DNA of 64,000 nucleotides from Pseudomonas batumici (GCF_000820515.1 NZ_JXDG01000003.1:404113-468112); one strand, 5' to 3'. Numbered from the stretch's first letter, positions 8,474-17,571 are shown. A program made the numbers and translations. Notes: generated by a model not told the origin, from the letters alone.

Positions 8474-9247
8474 TTAGCGGTTGCTGGACATGAATTGTTT
8501 GCAGCGCGCCGACAGCGGGTTCTCGAACACCTGCTGCGGGGTCCCTTGTTCTTCCACCAGGCCCTGGTGCAGGAACACCACTTCACTGGACACCTGGCGG
8601 GCAAAGCCCATTTCATGGGTGACCAGCAGCATGGTGCGGCCTTCTTCGGCCAGGGCGCGGATCACGTTGAGGACTTCCTGGACCATTTCCGGGTCGAGGG
8701 CCGAGGTCGGCTCGTCGAACAGGATGACCTTGGGCTGCATGGCCAGGGTGCGGGCGATGGCTGCGCGCTGTTGCTGGCCACCGGACAACTGGGACGGGTA
8801 GGCGTGGCGCTTGTCGGCGATACCGACCTTGGCCAGCAGGGCCTCGGCCACTTCGATGGCCTCGGCCTTGCTCTGGCCGAGCACCCGGCGCGGTGCCTCG
8901 ATGATGTTGTCGAGGATGCTCATGTGCGGCCAGAGGTTGAAGTTCTGGAACACGAAGCCGATTTCGCTGCGCAGGCGGTTGATCTGCTTGCCGTCGGCGG
9001 CCACCAGCTCGCCGTTCTTCGCGGCCTTGAGCTTGAGTTCTTCGCCGTTGACCAGGATCTGGCCCTGGTTCGGGTTCTCCAGCAGGTTGATGCAGCGCAG
9101 GAAGGTGGACTTGCCGGAACCGGAGGAACCCAGGATCGAGATCACATCACCGTCGCGGGCGGTCAGCGAGATACCTTTCAGTACCTCGAGCTCGCCGTAG
9201 CGTTTGTGCAGGTTGCGGATTTCCAGCGCGGGCGTGGCCTCAGCCAT
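8474..9247 (-). CDS. ABC transporter ATPase for polar amino acids (HisP-like)
   Basis: 257 residues. Walker A GSSGSGKST (near residue 40), the Q-loop in FVFQNFNLWPHMS, the ABC signature LSGGQQQR, Walker B VILFDEPTSALDP and the switch His in LLVTHEM are all intact. The pattern is that of HisP/GlnQ ATPases driving polar amino-acid import. It is the first gene of the four-gene operon, so the operon promoter must lie in the 9248-9775 gap. Confidence 0.95.
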   Translation of the reverse strand: MAEATPALEIRNLHKRYGELEVLKGISLTARDGDVISILGSSGSGKSTFLRCINLLENPNQGQILVNGEELKLKAAKNGELVAADGKQINRLRSEIGFVFQNFNLWPHMSILDNIIEAPRRVLGQSKAEAIEVAEALLAKVGIADKRHAYPSQLSGGQQQRAAIARTLAMQPKVILFDEPTSALDPEMVQEVLNVIRALAEEGRTMLLVTHEMGFARQVSSEVVFLHQGLVEEQGTPQQVFENPLSARCKQFMSSNR

Positions 9248-9775
9248 GTGCGGTCCTCATGGTGTTCTGTCGTGCTCCTGCTAGCGGCGGCCTTCCTGGC
9301 GAGCGCCAAGCTAGCATAGGGAAAAGCCGGCACAGGGCGGATGGGTGACAGGTTGTCGCATCGGCACAGCAGTCTGTCGCCCCGCCAACAACCGAACACC
9401 TGTTTGATCCGTATGCCTGACCAGGCAGTCGCTTGAAAAAAGGCGCGATGGTGCCAGCTTTGGCCAGGGGTGGGAAGGGTAAACCCGCTAAGCGGGCATA
9501 GGCTCGCCCTGAAATGGGGCGTTACGTTATTTTTTTGAGTGTTTCTGGTGCGAGAGACGGGTCGAAATCTGGGTGTCTCGGTAACGTCTTGGCAAATAGC
9601 CATTAATCTCAAAGGGTTACGATTTCGCGCTACACAGGCTTCCAGGCCGCGGAAACCGGGGTTGTGTAACATTTTGGCGCAATTATTGCGTAAAAAATAA
9701 AATACGCCCCCGTTGGATTCCTTCGACAAGGTTTCCGATGTGTAGGGCGCGCTCTTCACTGCAAAGGTAGTCTCA
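9248..9775. other. 528-bp divergent control region between the ABC operon and the gabP-like gene
   Basis: No gene is seen. It holds a small hairpin CCCGCTAAGCGGG (9484-9496), a second stem CGCCC/GGGCG followed by a T-run near 9530, several GTTAC/GTAAC words (9521, 9581, 9616, 9666), and the sigma54-like promoter listed separately. AT content rises sharply after 9660. Confidence 0.6.
9675..9690 (+). promoter_or_regulatory. Sigma54-type -24/-12 promoter upstream of gabP
   Basis: TGGCGC-AATTA-TTGCG has the GG and GC doublets at the obligatory spacing of RpoN promoters. It lies about 85 bases before the gabP ATG. GTAACA immediately upstream (9666-9671) and GTTAC at 9616 could be halves of an activator site. 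Confidence 0.6.
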
Positions 9776-11167
9776 ATGAGCAGTACGCATACTTCCAACA
9801 ATCTGGAGCAAGGGCTCAAGCCGCGGCATGTGACCATGCTGTCCATTGCCGGGGTGATCGGGGCCGGGCTGTTTGTCGGTTCCGGACACGCGATCGCCGA
9901 AGCCGGCCCCGCCGTACTGATGGCCTACGCCGCGGCCGGGACCCTGGTGGTACTGGTGATGCGCATGCTGGCCGAAATGGCCGTGGCCTCGCCGGATACC
10001 GGTTCCTTCTCGACCTACGCCGACCGTGCCATCGGGCACTGGGCCGGTTTCACCATCGGCTGGCTGTACTGGTGGTTCTGGGTGCTGGTGGTCCCGCTGG
10101 AGGCCAACGCCGCCGCGACCATCCTGCATGCCTGGTTCCCCAATGTGGCGATCTGGGCCTTTACCCTGATCATTACCTTGTTGCTGACCGCGACCAACCT
10201 GTTCAGCGTGAAGAACTACGGCGAGTTCGAGTTCTGGTTCGCGCTGATCAAGGTGATCGCGATCATCGGCTTTATCGTGCTGGGCGTGCTGGCGATCTTC
10301 GGCCTGCTGCCTACCAGCCAGGTCAGCGGTGTGGCGCATCTGGTAGACACCGTGGGCTTCATGCCCCATGGCCTGGGCGCGGTGCTGGCGGCCATGCTGA
10401 CCACCATGTTCTCGTTCATGGGCACGGAAATCGTCACCATCGCTGCCGCCGAATCGAAAGATCCGGGCAAGCAGATCTCCAAGGCCACCAACTCGGTGAT
10501 CTGGCGGATCGGCCTGTTCTACCTGGTGTCGATCTTTATCGTGGTGGCGCTGGTGCCGTGGAATGATCCGAGCCTGGCGGCAGTCGGTTCCTACCAGACC
10601 GTGCTCGATCGCATGGGTATTCCCAATGCCAAGCTGATCGTTGACCTGGTGGTGCTGGTGGCGGTGACCAGTTGCCTGAACTCGGCGCTGTATACCGCCT
10701 CGCGGATGCTCTTCTCCCTCGGCAAGCGCGGCGATGCGCCGGCGGTGGCCAAGCGTACCAATGCCAGCGGCACGCCTTACTGGGCGGTGATGATGTCGAC
10801 GGCGGCGGCCTTCCTGGCGGTGTTCGCCAACTACTTCGCGCCGGCAGCGGTGTTCGAGTTCCTGTTGGCCAGTTCCGGTGCCATTGCGCTGCTGGTGTAC
10901 CTGGTGATCGCGGTGTCGCAACTGCGCATGCGTCGTCAGCGCATGGCCAAGGGCGAGAAGATCGACTTCAAGATGTGGCTGTTCCCGGGGCTGACCTGGG
11001 CGGTGATCGTGTTCATCGTCGCGGTGTTGACCGTGATGCTGTGCCAGGAAGCCCATCGCGTCGAGATCCTCGCCACGGGCCTGCTCAGTGTGCTGGTGGT
11101 GGCCGCCGGTTTGCTGGTGGCGCGCCGTCGGCGGCTCGAGAAGGCCGGGCGGGTGGTGTTGAATTGA
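9776..11167 (+). CDS. gabP: Amino-acid permease, GABA permease type
   Basis: 463-residue APC-superfamily transporter with about 12 membrane helices. The first helix carries GVIGAGLFVGSG, the substrate-binding unwound segment of the AAT family. The sequence resembles Pseudomonas GabP, which imports 4-aminobutyrate with protons, but close paralogues transport other amino acids, so the symbol is provisional. It starts at ATG 9776. It is monocistronic: the next gene is convergent, beyond a REP pair. The sigma54-like promoter suggests nitrogen- or carbon/nitrogen-balance control. Confidence 0.8.
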   Translation: MSSTHTSNNLEQGLKPRHVTMLSIAGVIGAGLFVGSGHAIAEAGPAVLMAYAAAGTLVVLVMRMLAEMAVASPDTGSFSTYADRAIGHWAGFTIGWLYWWFWVLVVPLEANAAATILHAWFPNVAIWAFTLIITLLLTATNLFSVKNYGEFEFWFALIKVIAIIGFIVLGVLAIFGLLPTSQVSGVAHLVDTVGFMPHGLGAVLAAMLTTMFSFMGTEIVTIAAAESKDPGKQISKATNSVIWRIGLFYLVSIFIVVALVPWNDPSLAAVGSYQTVLDRMGIPNAKLIVDLVVLVAVTSCLNSALYTASRMLFSLGKRGDAPAVAKRTNASGTPYWAVMMSTAAAFLAVFANYFAPAAVFEFLLASSGAIALLVYLVIAVSQLRMRRQRMAKGEKIDFKMWLFPGLTWAVIVFIVAVLTVMLCQEAHRVEILATGLLSVLVVAAGLLVARRRRLEKAGRVVLN

Positions 11168-11233
11168 TGACCTGATGGGTGGCGGCGGAGCTGGCGTGGT
11201 TTGTCTGTAGGGCCTTCGGTGATAGTGAGGGCC

Positions 11234-11325
11234 CCATCGCCAGCAAGCCGGCTCCTACAAGGTTTGCGTCATACGCAAAATCTGCGCATGACACCGGACT
11301 GTAGGAGCCGGCTTGCTGGCGATGG
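11234..11325. repeat. REP inverted pair, perfect 26-bp arms
   Basis: The arms at 11234-11259 and 11300-11325 are exact reverse complements (TGTAGGAGCCGGCTTGCTGG...). They sit between two convergent genes, where the folded transcript could limit read-through. Confidence 0.95.
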
Positions 11326-11367
11326 TCGTGAACGATGACGCGGGGCATCTGATGCGCCGCGGCTCGG

Positions 11368-11775
11368 TCAGCCGGCGGCTTTCTGCAGCGCCTGCGACGC
11401 CGCCACATAGTCGGCCTGGAAGGCCGGGCTTTCGATCCAGGCCAGGGCCGCTTCCTCGGTGGCCTCGGTGGACCACTGGCGGTACTCGATCAGTGCCGAA
11501 AGGATGAAGTCCGTCGCCTCTTCCTCGCCTTCTTGTTCCAGTACCAACTCCAGCAGCGGGTCCTCCAGGAACACGCTGCACATGGCCTGCTGGCTGCTGT
11601 GCTCGGCGTCGCGCATTCTCTTGAACAGGTCGGTCAGGTCGACCGCGGTGAAGTCGATGCGGTCGTCGTCCACCGGCAGCGACTCGACCGGCTCGCTGGC
11701 GCGCCGGGTCCGGTTCTGCTTGGCCTTGGCTTTCGCCCGTTGCGCGCGTTTGTCTTGCTTGTTCTGGGATGCCAT
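11368..11775 (-). CDS. Small conserved hypothetical protein with basic N-terminus
   Basis: 135 residues from ATG 11775 (MASQNKQDKRAQRAKAK). A GTG six codons earlier (11793) overlaps the stop of the upstream hydrolase as GTGA and could give a coupled start. Residues 8-28 are very Lys/Arg/Ala-rich, possibly binding nucleic acid; the rest is acidic and helical (FLEDPLLELVLEQEGEEEAT). No family is recognised with confidence. It is probably co-transcribed with the alpha/beta hydrolase. Confidence 0.75.
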   Translation of the reverse strand: MASQNKQDKRAQRAKAKAKQNRTRRASEPVESLPVDDDRIDFTAVDLTDLFKRMRDAEHSSQQAMCSVFLEDPLLELVLEQEGEEEATDFILSALIEYRQWSTEATEEAALAWIESPAFQADYVAASQALQKAAG

Positions 11776-11789
11776 GGACTCGGGTGCTT

Positions 11790-12764
11790 TCACAAGGAGG
11801 TAAGCGAGGAATTATCCCCGTGAACCGCCACAATGCCAATCTTCCCCGGTGTTCCGGCCATCAGCTCGCCCTTCTGCAGCCAGTTCAGCGCAATCGGCCA
11901 GAGCTTTTCCTGGTACTGGCTACGGAAGAAGGCGAAATGTCCTACCTCTGATTCATCGATATCTTCAGGTGCAAGGCGCAGGTGAGTGCGGGCGCTGGCG
12001 CTGAAGTACGCCAGCAGCCGTTCGATGGCGGCGACCGTGCCGAACGGATCGTCGGTCAGGCTGACGGCGAGGATCTGCGCCTTGACCCGGGAAAACGGCA
12101 ACGCCGCCAGCTTGCGTCCGCTGGGGCGTTTTTCGTAGCGCGCGGTCGGCGTGCTCCAGTCGCGCACCACGCCGGCGGGGGTGTCCTCCAGCCAGCCGAG
12201 GCGCTTGCCGGGGAAATAGCCGTAGAGGCTGGTCAGCAGCGGCATGATCAGGTGCCACTTGCCGAACATCTTCCAGCGAGTGTCGGGCGCATAGTCGCGC
12301 CAGTAGGCGAATTGCGCGCCGACAGTGACCACGCGGCGGATCAGTTGACCCGAAGCCGCCAGCCCGACCGCGCAGCCGCCGAAGCTGTGGGCGACGACAT
12401 CGATGGGCTGGCCGGGATAGTCACGCGCGGCCCGTTGCAGCATGGCTTCGAAATCCAGCGCGCCCCAGTCGGTCCAGGAGGCGTTGAGCCCGCGCAGCGT
12501 GGCCGGACGCGATTCGCCGATGCCGCGATAGTCGTAGGTGATGACGTCCAGGCCATGGTCGAAGAGGTAGTCGGCAAAGCGCGAGTAATGGCGGCAGCGC
12601 ACCGAGGTGGCGGCGTTGATGATCACCACGGCGCGCGTGCGGCCTGTGTCAGCGTGGCGCCAGGCGAACCCGCCCAGCGCGAATCCGTCGGCGGCTCGCT
12701 CAGTAAAGGGCTCGGCGCGGGTGGCCGTGGGCGAGAGGCATGGCTGACTGCTGATCGAACTCAT
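11790..12764 (-). CDS. Alpha/beta hydrolase
   Basis: 324 residues. The nucleophile elbow AHSFGG near residue 148 and the earlier strand-turn TYDYRGIGESRP are characteristic of alpha/beta hydrolases of the COG4757 kind, annotated as predicted hydrolases of unknown substrate. A late His in SEVGHFAFFRSQY probably completes the triad. No signal peptide is evident, so it should be cytoplasmic. It overlaps the following small gene by a few bases and shares a 159-bp divergent promoter region with the MocR regulator. Confidence 0.85.
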   Translation of the reverse strand: MSSISSQPCLSPTATRAEPFTERAADGFALGGFAWRHADTGRTRAVVIINAATSVRCRHYSRFADYLFDHGLDVITYDYRGIGESRPATLRGLNASWTDWGALDFEAMLQRAARDYPGQPIDVVAHSFGGCAVGLAASGQLIRRVVTVGAQFAYWRDYAPDTRWKMFGKWHLIMPLLTSLYGYFPGKRLGWLEDTPAGVVRDWSTPTARYEKRPSGRKLAALPFSRVKAQILAVSLTDDPFGTVAAIERLLAYFSASARTHLRLAPEDIDESEVGHFAFFRSQYQEKLWPIALNWLQKGELMAGTPGKIGIVAVHGDNSSLTSL

Positions 12765-12923
12765 TGGACGGCTCTCCTGGCATTGAATGTGTCTGGTCCT
12801 TGAACGTTATGGGCGCCCCGATACAGCGCTTGCAGCTGGGCAAATTGATCGCAGATACTGCCGCTGCCATCGGTGCACGAGACACTCACCTTCGGGTAGC
12901 AGCTGTTTCAACAAGGGAATGCC

Positions 12924-14390
12924 ATGTTCCAGATAGACCGCAACAGCAAGACGCTGCTGGTCGACCAGATCAGAAACGCGATCATTGCCCGCATTGAATC
13001 CTTTCAGTGGGTCCAGGGAGGGCGACTCCCTTCTGTCCGTGCGTTGGCCAGGCAACTGGGTGTCAGTATCTTCACGGTGAGCAGCGCCTATGAAGACCTG
13101 GTGGCGCAACACATCATCGAGTCGCGGCCGGGCGCGGGCTATTTCATCCTGGCCTGCAGCTCGGTCGGTCCGCTCAAGGACACCGACACCCTGGCGCCGC
13201 CTTCCGGCGAACACTCGGGGTTTCTCTTCCGCGCGCTGGACCCGGCGCAATTCGATATTCCCGTCAGTTCAGGCTACCTGCCACCGGCCTGGCTGGCCGA
13301 CGCGGTCCCGGCTTCCGTAACCGGGCGGCTGATTCGTAACACACTTTCCTGCGGCACTCCAGCACCCGCCGCCGGTAGCCAGGATTTGCGCGCGGTGATT
13401 GCACGCAAGTTGCGCGAAGTCCATATCGACGCTTCCAGCAGCCAGATCGTGGTCACCATGGGCGCGACCCATGGGTTTGCGCTGTTGCGCAATATGCTCT
13501 TGAGCCCCGGGGACTACCTGCTGGTCGAGGACCCCAGCTACCTTTTGCTGCAACTGAAGCTGATCAAGGATCGCGACTTCAAGATCATCACTGTCCCACG
13601 GCTGGATGACGGTCCGGACCTGGCGGCGATGGAAGCGATGCTGATCAAGTATCGACCGAAACTGTTCCTGACCCAGACCCTGGTCCATAACCCAGTCGGC
13701 GGCAGTACGTCGCCGGCGAAGGGCTTCAAGCTGCTCTCGCTGTCCCGCCAATATGACTTTCACATCATCGAGGACGATACGTTCGGCGCGCTGGCGTCCC
13801 GGCAGACGCTGCGGCTCGCCAGCCTGGATGGCCTCGACCGGACGTTCTATATCAGCAGTTTCAGCAAGGTGCTGAGCCCGGCGCTGCGCCTGGGTTATGT
13901 GGCGGCCCCACCCGCCTTTGTCGAGCGGTTGGTCGAACAGAAAATGTACAACTTGCTGTGCGGTTCGGCGATAGACGAAACCATCGTCACCTACACGCTG
14001 GAGTCCGGTCGTTACCAGCGTCACCTGGACGCGCTGGGCCAGCGGGTCATGCAGGAGCGCTCAAGGGCGCGGGAATGGCTGGGGGCTGCCGGCGTGGTGT
14101 TTGACGAGCACGGCGCGGATGGCCTGTTTCTCTGGGGGCGCCTACCCGAGCAGGTGAATATCCCGAACCTGGTGGAGCAGGCCCATCAGGCGGGCATATT
14201 GCTGGCGCCAGGTTCCCTGTTCAGCAATACCGGCGAGTATGACCAGTACATCCGCTTCAATGTCGGCTACTGCAATCATCCCGGGTTCAAGCGCTTTCTC
14301 CGGACGCATATCGGGCTTGCCCACCTCCGAGTCGTTGAGGGTCAGTCTGATGTTATCGATCCAGTTGAGCGACCTGCGGTCACGGTGTGA
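12924..14390 (+). CDS. MocR-type transcriptional regulator (GntR HTH + aminotransferase fold)
   Basis: 488 residues. The N-terminal winged HTH of the GntR family spans about residues 10-75 (LPSVRALARQLGVS, then RPGAGYF). A class I aminotransferase-like domain follows from about 105 onward. PLP-site residues are intact: Asn256 (HNPVGG), Asp284/285 (IIEDDTFG) and Lys315 (SSFSKVLSPALRLGY). MocR proteins use PLP or a PLP adduct as effector and commonly control neighbouring amine or vitamin-related genes. It faces the methyltransferase/exporter/ligase set convergently and is divergent from the hydrolase. Confidence 0.93.
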   Translation: MFQIDRNSKTLLVDQIRNAIIARIESFQWVQGGRLPSVRALARQLGVSIFTVSSAYEDLVAQHIIESRPGAGYFILACSSVGPLKDTDTLAPPSGEHSGFLFRALDPAQFDIPVSSGYLPPAWLADAVPASVTGRLIRNTLSCGTPAPAAGSQDLRAVIARKLREVHIDASSSQIVVTMGATHGFALLRNMLLSPGDYLLVEDPSYLLLQLKLIKDRDFKIITVPRLDDGPDLAAMEAMLIKYRPKLFLTQTLVHNPVGGSTSPAKGFKLLSLSRQYDFHIIEDDTFGALASRQTLRLASLDGLDRTFYISSFSKVLSPALRLGYVAAPPAFVERLVEQKMYNLLCGSAIDETIVTYTLESGRYQRHLDALGQRVMQERSRAREWLGAAGVVFDEHGADGLFLWGRLPEQVNIPNLVEQAHQAGILLAPGSLFSNTGEYDQYIRFNVGYCNHPGFKRFLRTHIGLAHLRVVEGQSDVIDPVERPAVTV

Positions 14391-14464
14391 GCCATACAGC
14401 GGGCTCGGCATAAAGGGATTTCATTGCAGATCCCGTGATTTTCGTCGGCATGGATAACGCCCAC

Positions 14465-15244
14465 TCACTTTTTTTCGGCCTTGAACCGCAGGCAGGTGCA
14501 GTCCAGTGTCCATTGGCCGTCACTGCCCAGAAAATCGGCAGCCAGCTCGTCGGTCACTTCATTTAAAAACCCATCCTGCAATTCGGCGGGCAGCAGGGCC
14601 AGGTAGCGGCCACCGAACCGCTGTAGCCATTGGGCAATCGAGCAATCAAGGGGCGTCGGGCGTTCGAACCAATGGATAGCGCTCACGTGGAAGCCCGCGT
14701 TTTCCAGTACCCGCTGATAGGCCCAGGCCGTAGGCAGATAAAGCTGATCGGCGACTTCAAAGTCGAGGGATCGGCGCGCCAGTGAGTCGCGCAGCGTGCG
14801 CCGGAGGATTTTCTGGTGCCCGGCCCCGGCGAGTTCGCCGACAAAACGTCCCCCCGGTTTCAGGGCTTCGTAGATCCCGATGGCTACCTGGTCCGAGCGC
14901 CGCATCCAGTGCAAGGCGTCATAGCTCAGTACCGCGTCGAACTCCTGGTAGAAGTACAGCTGCTCGGCGTTGCCGAGGTGTACCTCCAGCCCTCTGGCCC
15001 GGGCTGCCGAAACCAGGCCGGGGTCGCTGTCGAACCCCACCACCTTGCATCCGCAGCGCTGGAGTTGCTCGCTCAGGTAGCCATTGCCACTGCCGATATC
15101 CAGGAGCAGCTCCCCGGCCTTGGGGGCCAGCAGTTCGAAGACGGCCCTGGCGGGATGGTTGCTCAAACAGATGTCACCGCCATCCTGCAACGCCCCCCTT
15201 TGCTGTGACTCACCGCTCGGACACAAAGATGTCGAAGAAGTCAT
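14465..15244 (-). CDS. Class I SAM-dependent methyltransferase
   Basis: 259 residues from ATG 15244 (MTSSTSLCPSGE). Motif I LLLDIGSGNGYLSEQL, an acidic ribose-binding loop VVGFDSDPG, FDAVLSYDALHWM and LKPGGRFVGELAG identify a Methyltransf_11-type small-molecule methylase. The C-terminal part resembles trans-aconitate-methyltransferase-like proteins (HWFERPTPL), but the substrate cannot be assigned. It lies downstream of, and near, the EamA exporter, with which it could form an operon. Confidence 0.85.
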   Translation of the reverse strand: MTSSTSLCPSGESQQRGALQDGGDICLSNHPARAVFELLAPKAGELLLDIGSGNGYLSEQLQRCGCKVVGFDSDPGLVSAARARGLEVHLGNAEQLYFYQEFDAVLSYDALHWMRRSDQVAIGIYEALKPGGRFVGELAGAGHQKILRRTLRDSLARRSLDFEVADQLYLPTAWAYQRVLENAGFHVSAIHWFERPTPLDCSIAQWLQRFGGRYLALLPAELQDGFLNEVTDELAADFLGSDGQWTLDCTCLRFKAEKK

Positions 15245-15293
15245 GTTTGAGATTCCATTCAGGGAGGCGGTGGCACGGCCGCGGGACAGGGGC

Positions 15294-16193
15294 TCAGGTG
15301 CGTTTGGATAACCAGACCAAGACAATGACGATAGCGCAGACCAATGGGGTCAGCCAGTTCCAGGATTCGCCCATCAACCCGATCGAGAAACCGAAGGTAA
15401 AGAACGGTTGCAGCAACTGCAGTTGGCTGATTCGCTGGATACCACCCAGCGCGAGCGCGCGGTTCCAGGAGAAGAAGCCCAGCAGCGAGTTGATCAGCGC
15501 CAGGAACAGCAGGGCGGCGACGCCGGTGCCCGGCAGCTGGGCGATGGTGTGGCTGTCGTAGAGCCACAGGCTGGCCGGCAGCAGTACCGGCAGGCTGATG
15601 ACTAGTGTCCAGCACATCACTTGCCAGCCCGGCAGTTCCTTGGACAGCGCGCCGCCCTGGGCATAACCGAAGCCGGCCAGCGCAACGGCACCGAGCAGGG
15701 CCAGGTCACCCAGGTAGATGTCCGAGACATTCGACTTGAACACCGTGTAGGACATGACCACCAGGAAGCCCAGGCAGGAGATCGCCCAGAACGCCTTGGA
15801 CGGGCGGGTGCCGGTGATCAGGGTGCCGAAGATCGCCGTGGAGAGCGGCAAGGCGGCCAGGACCACGCCGCCGTGGCTGACGGGCACATATTGCATGCCC
15901 AGCGCGGTGAGGATCGGGAAGCCGTAGACGATCCCGGTGGAGGTCAGCAGCATGCGCTTGATCTGCGAACGGCTGGGCAGCTTGGCGCGGCCAATCAGCA
16001 AGAAGGGAATCGCGGCAAAGGCCGCGGTCACCGAGCGGAAGATCCCGACCTGGACGGCGCTCAGGTCGCCCGCAAGCATTTTGGCCGCGGGCAGGGTCAT
16101 GGCAAAGGCCGCTACCGAGATCAGGCCCAGGAAGTAGGCTTGCAGGTCTTGACTCTTGGTCTCTGGAAAACTGGCTGTGTTGGCTTGCGTCAT
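15294..16193 (-). CDS. DMT-superfamily (EamA) transporter
   Basis: 299 residues with two five-helix EamA repeats, about ten hydrophobic segments in total; the first helix is near residues 18-38 (AYFLGLISVAAFAMTLPAAK). EamA proteins of this type typically export amino acids or metabolites across the inner membrane. The ligase-like gene begins about 65 bases upstream of it and the methyltransferase follows, suggesting a three-gene transcription unit. The substrate is unknown. Confidence 0.88.
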   Translation of the reverse strand: MTQANTASFPETKSQDLQAYFLGLISVAAFAMTLPAAKMLAGDLSAVQVGIFRSVTAAFAAIPFLLIGRAKLPSRSQIKRMLLTSTGIVYGFPILTALGMQYVPVSHGGVVLAALPLSTAIFGTLITGTRPSKAFWAISCLGFLVVMSYTVFKSNVSDIYLGDLALLGAVALAGFGYAQGGALSKELPGWQVMCWTLVISLPVLLPASLWLYDSHTIAQLPGTGVAALLFLALINSLLGFFSWNRALALGGIQRISQLQLLQPFFTFGFSIGLMGESWNWLTPLVCAIVIVLVWLSKRT

Positions 16194-16258
16194 GCTGACG
16201 ATTCCTTCTGGTGACGGGAGGCATCCGGGGGGTGGCCGGATACCCGTGAAAATGTGCT

Positions 16259-17185
16259 TCAGGGGGTGGCGGTGTCATTGGCGCTGGCCTTCAACCACAG
16301 GCGCAGTTCCGTCTTGAGGAGATCGCCGTAGCTGTTCCTGAACAGCCTGCTGTGCAGCTCCGTCGGGTACACGGGAGCGTCCCCATAGATGATGGTCTTG
16401 ATACCTTCACCGTCATGGCCCTGGTGGCGGGCCTGCTCGACCATGCCGGTGAACATGGCGGGGGCGACGAACAGCGTGATAGTGCCGAAGCCGCTTGTCA
16501 GCCCGAACAGCTCGTTGGGGTTGAAGTCGCGCGATTCTGGGACGACATGGCGCGCGGCCCGGCGCACATGGATCAGGTTGTAGAGCCCGGCACAGTGAGA
16601 CATCGGCGCCGCGTACACCGCCGTATCATCGACGCCGATCGGATCGATGTCGTGCGACATGGCCGTCAGGTTGCCGTGGCTCAGCATCACCCCTTGGGGG
16701 CGATCAGTGCCACCGGAGGTGTAGAACAGCCAGGCCAGGTCGTCGATAAGACGCGGACAAGGCGTATCCGGCGGCGAAGTGAGCGACGCGAGCGCTCCCA
16801 TGTCCTCTCGGTCCAGTTCTCGACAGGCCTGGGGCAAGGCCCCGGGCGCGAACACCTGGCCGCCATCGGTGAAAATCAGCCGGGCTTGCGCGTTATCGAC
16901 GATCCAGCCGGCCTCGACGGTGTGCAGCTTGCAGTTGATCGGCACCGCCACGGCGCCGGCCCACCAGATGGCGTAGAGCAGCTCAAGGTATTCACAGCAG
17001 TTCTTCATGAACAGCGCGACCCGATCGCCGGGGGCGATGCCGTGCTCGTCGATCAGGTAGGCGGCCCGGTGCCGGACCAGGGCGACAAAGGCCTCATAGT
17101 TTGCGACTTGCCGCTGCCCTTCGAACAGGGCCGGACGCTTCGGGTAGCGAAGGCCGGCTTCGTCCAGCCAGTTGGCGATATTCAT
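16259..17185 (-). CDS. C-terminally truncated AMP-binding (acyl-CoA synthetase-like) protein
   Basis: 308 residues with an ANL-superfamily N-terminal domain: motif GDRVALFMKNCCEYLELLYAI..GAVAVPIN, then the A3 nucleotide loop near 155-170, written YTSGGTDRPQGVMLSH, where the usual TSGTTGxPKG is altered (second Thr to Gly, Gly to Asp, Lys to Gln). An A4-like IIYGDAP appears near 265. The chain stops before A5 (YGxTE), the ribose Asp and the catalytic C-terminal Lys domain; family members are 500 residues or more. It is therefore probably inactive or repurposed, likely a decayed gene. The space after its stop is only 65 bases, so a simple frameshift does not explain the loss. Confidence 0.8.
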   Translation of the reverse strand: MNIANWLDEAGLRYPKRPALFEGQRQVANYEAFVALVRHRAAYLIDEHGIAPGDRVALFMKNCCEYLELLYAIWWAGAVAVPINCKLHTVEAGWIVDNAQARLIFTDGGQVFAPGALPQACRELDREDMGALASLTSPPDTPCPRLIDDLAWLFYTSGGTDRPQGVMLSHGNLTAMSHDIDPIGVDDTAVYAAPMSHCAGLYNLIHVRRAARHVVPESRDFNPNELFGLTSGFGTITLFVAPAMFTGMVEQARHQGHDGEGIKTIIYGDAPVYPTELHSRLFRNSYGDLLKTELRLWLKASANDTATP

Positions 17186-17428
17186 GCTCTGCTCCTGCGT
17201 GCCGGAAGGGCAGGTGCAGACTAATCAGCCGGATGGGGGCAGTACCGGTACGGTTGGGAGCGAGCGCAACGAACTGTATGGTTTGCCGACCATGACAGTT
17301 GTCGGGCTGGCTTTCAGGAGGTGGGTGCGCAAAGCGAGGGAGGCCGATGACCGGGCCGGGGGCAGGGTGGGCGAGGCGATCTGCCGCAGCGAAGATGACG
17401 AAAGAAGGGGGATAAAAACTCGGGCAAC

Positions 17429-17455
17429 AAAAAACCCGCACTAGGCGGGTTTTTT
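17429..17455. terminator. Bidirectional terminator beyond tRNA-Phe
   Basis: Stem CCCGC/GCGGG with loop ACTAG, flanked by A6 and T6. It serves the tRNA-Phe transcript on the minus strand. The bases between 17186 and this site show no gene and must include the promoter of the ligase-like gene. Confidence 0.85.
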
Positions 17456-17495
17456 GGGCGTTCAGATGATTTTGACACCACCTGAAACTGAAGAG

Positions 17496-17571
17496 TGGTG
17501 CCCAGAGACGGAATCGAACCGCCGACACGGGGATTTTCAATCCCCTGCTCTACCGACTGAGCTATCTGGGC
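17496..17571 (-). tRNA. tRNA-Phe (anticodon GAA)
   Basis: 76-nt minus-strand cloverleaf with encoded CCA. Acceptor GCCCAGA/TCTGGGC, anticodon stem GGGGA/TCCCC around loop TTGAAAA (anticodon GAA), T-loop TTCGATT. Its 3' end points toward the 12.9-17.2 kb accessory genes, but no copy of the tRNA end or integrase was found there. Confidence 0.97.

Noticed and set aside
12900..17571. Genomic island integrated at tRNA-Phe
   Set aside because: The tRNA 3' end faces the accessory genes, but I found no duplicated tRNA end, integrase or mobility gene.
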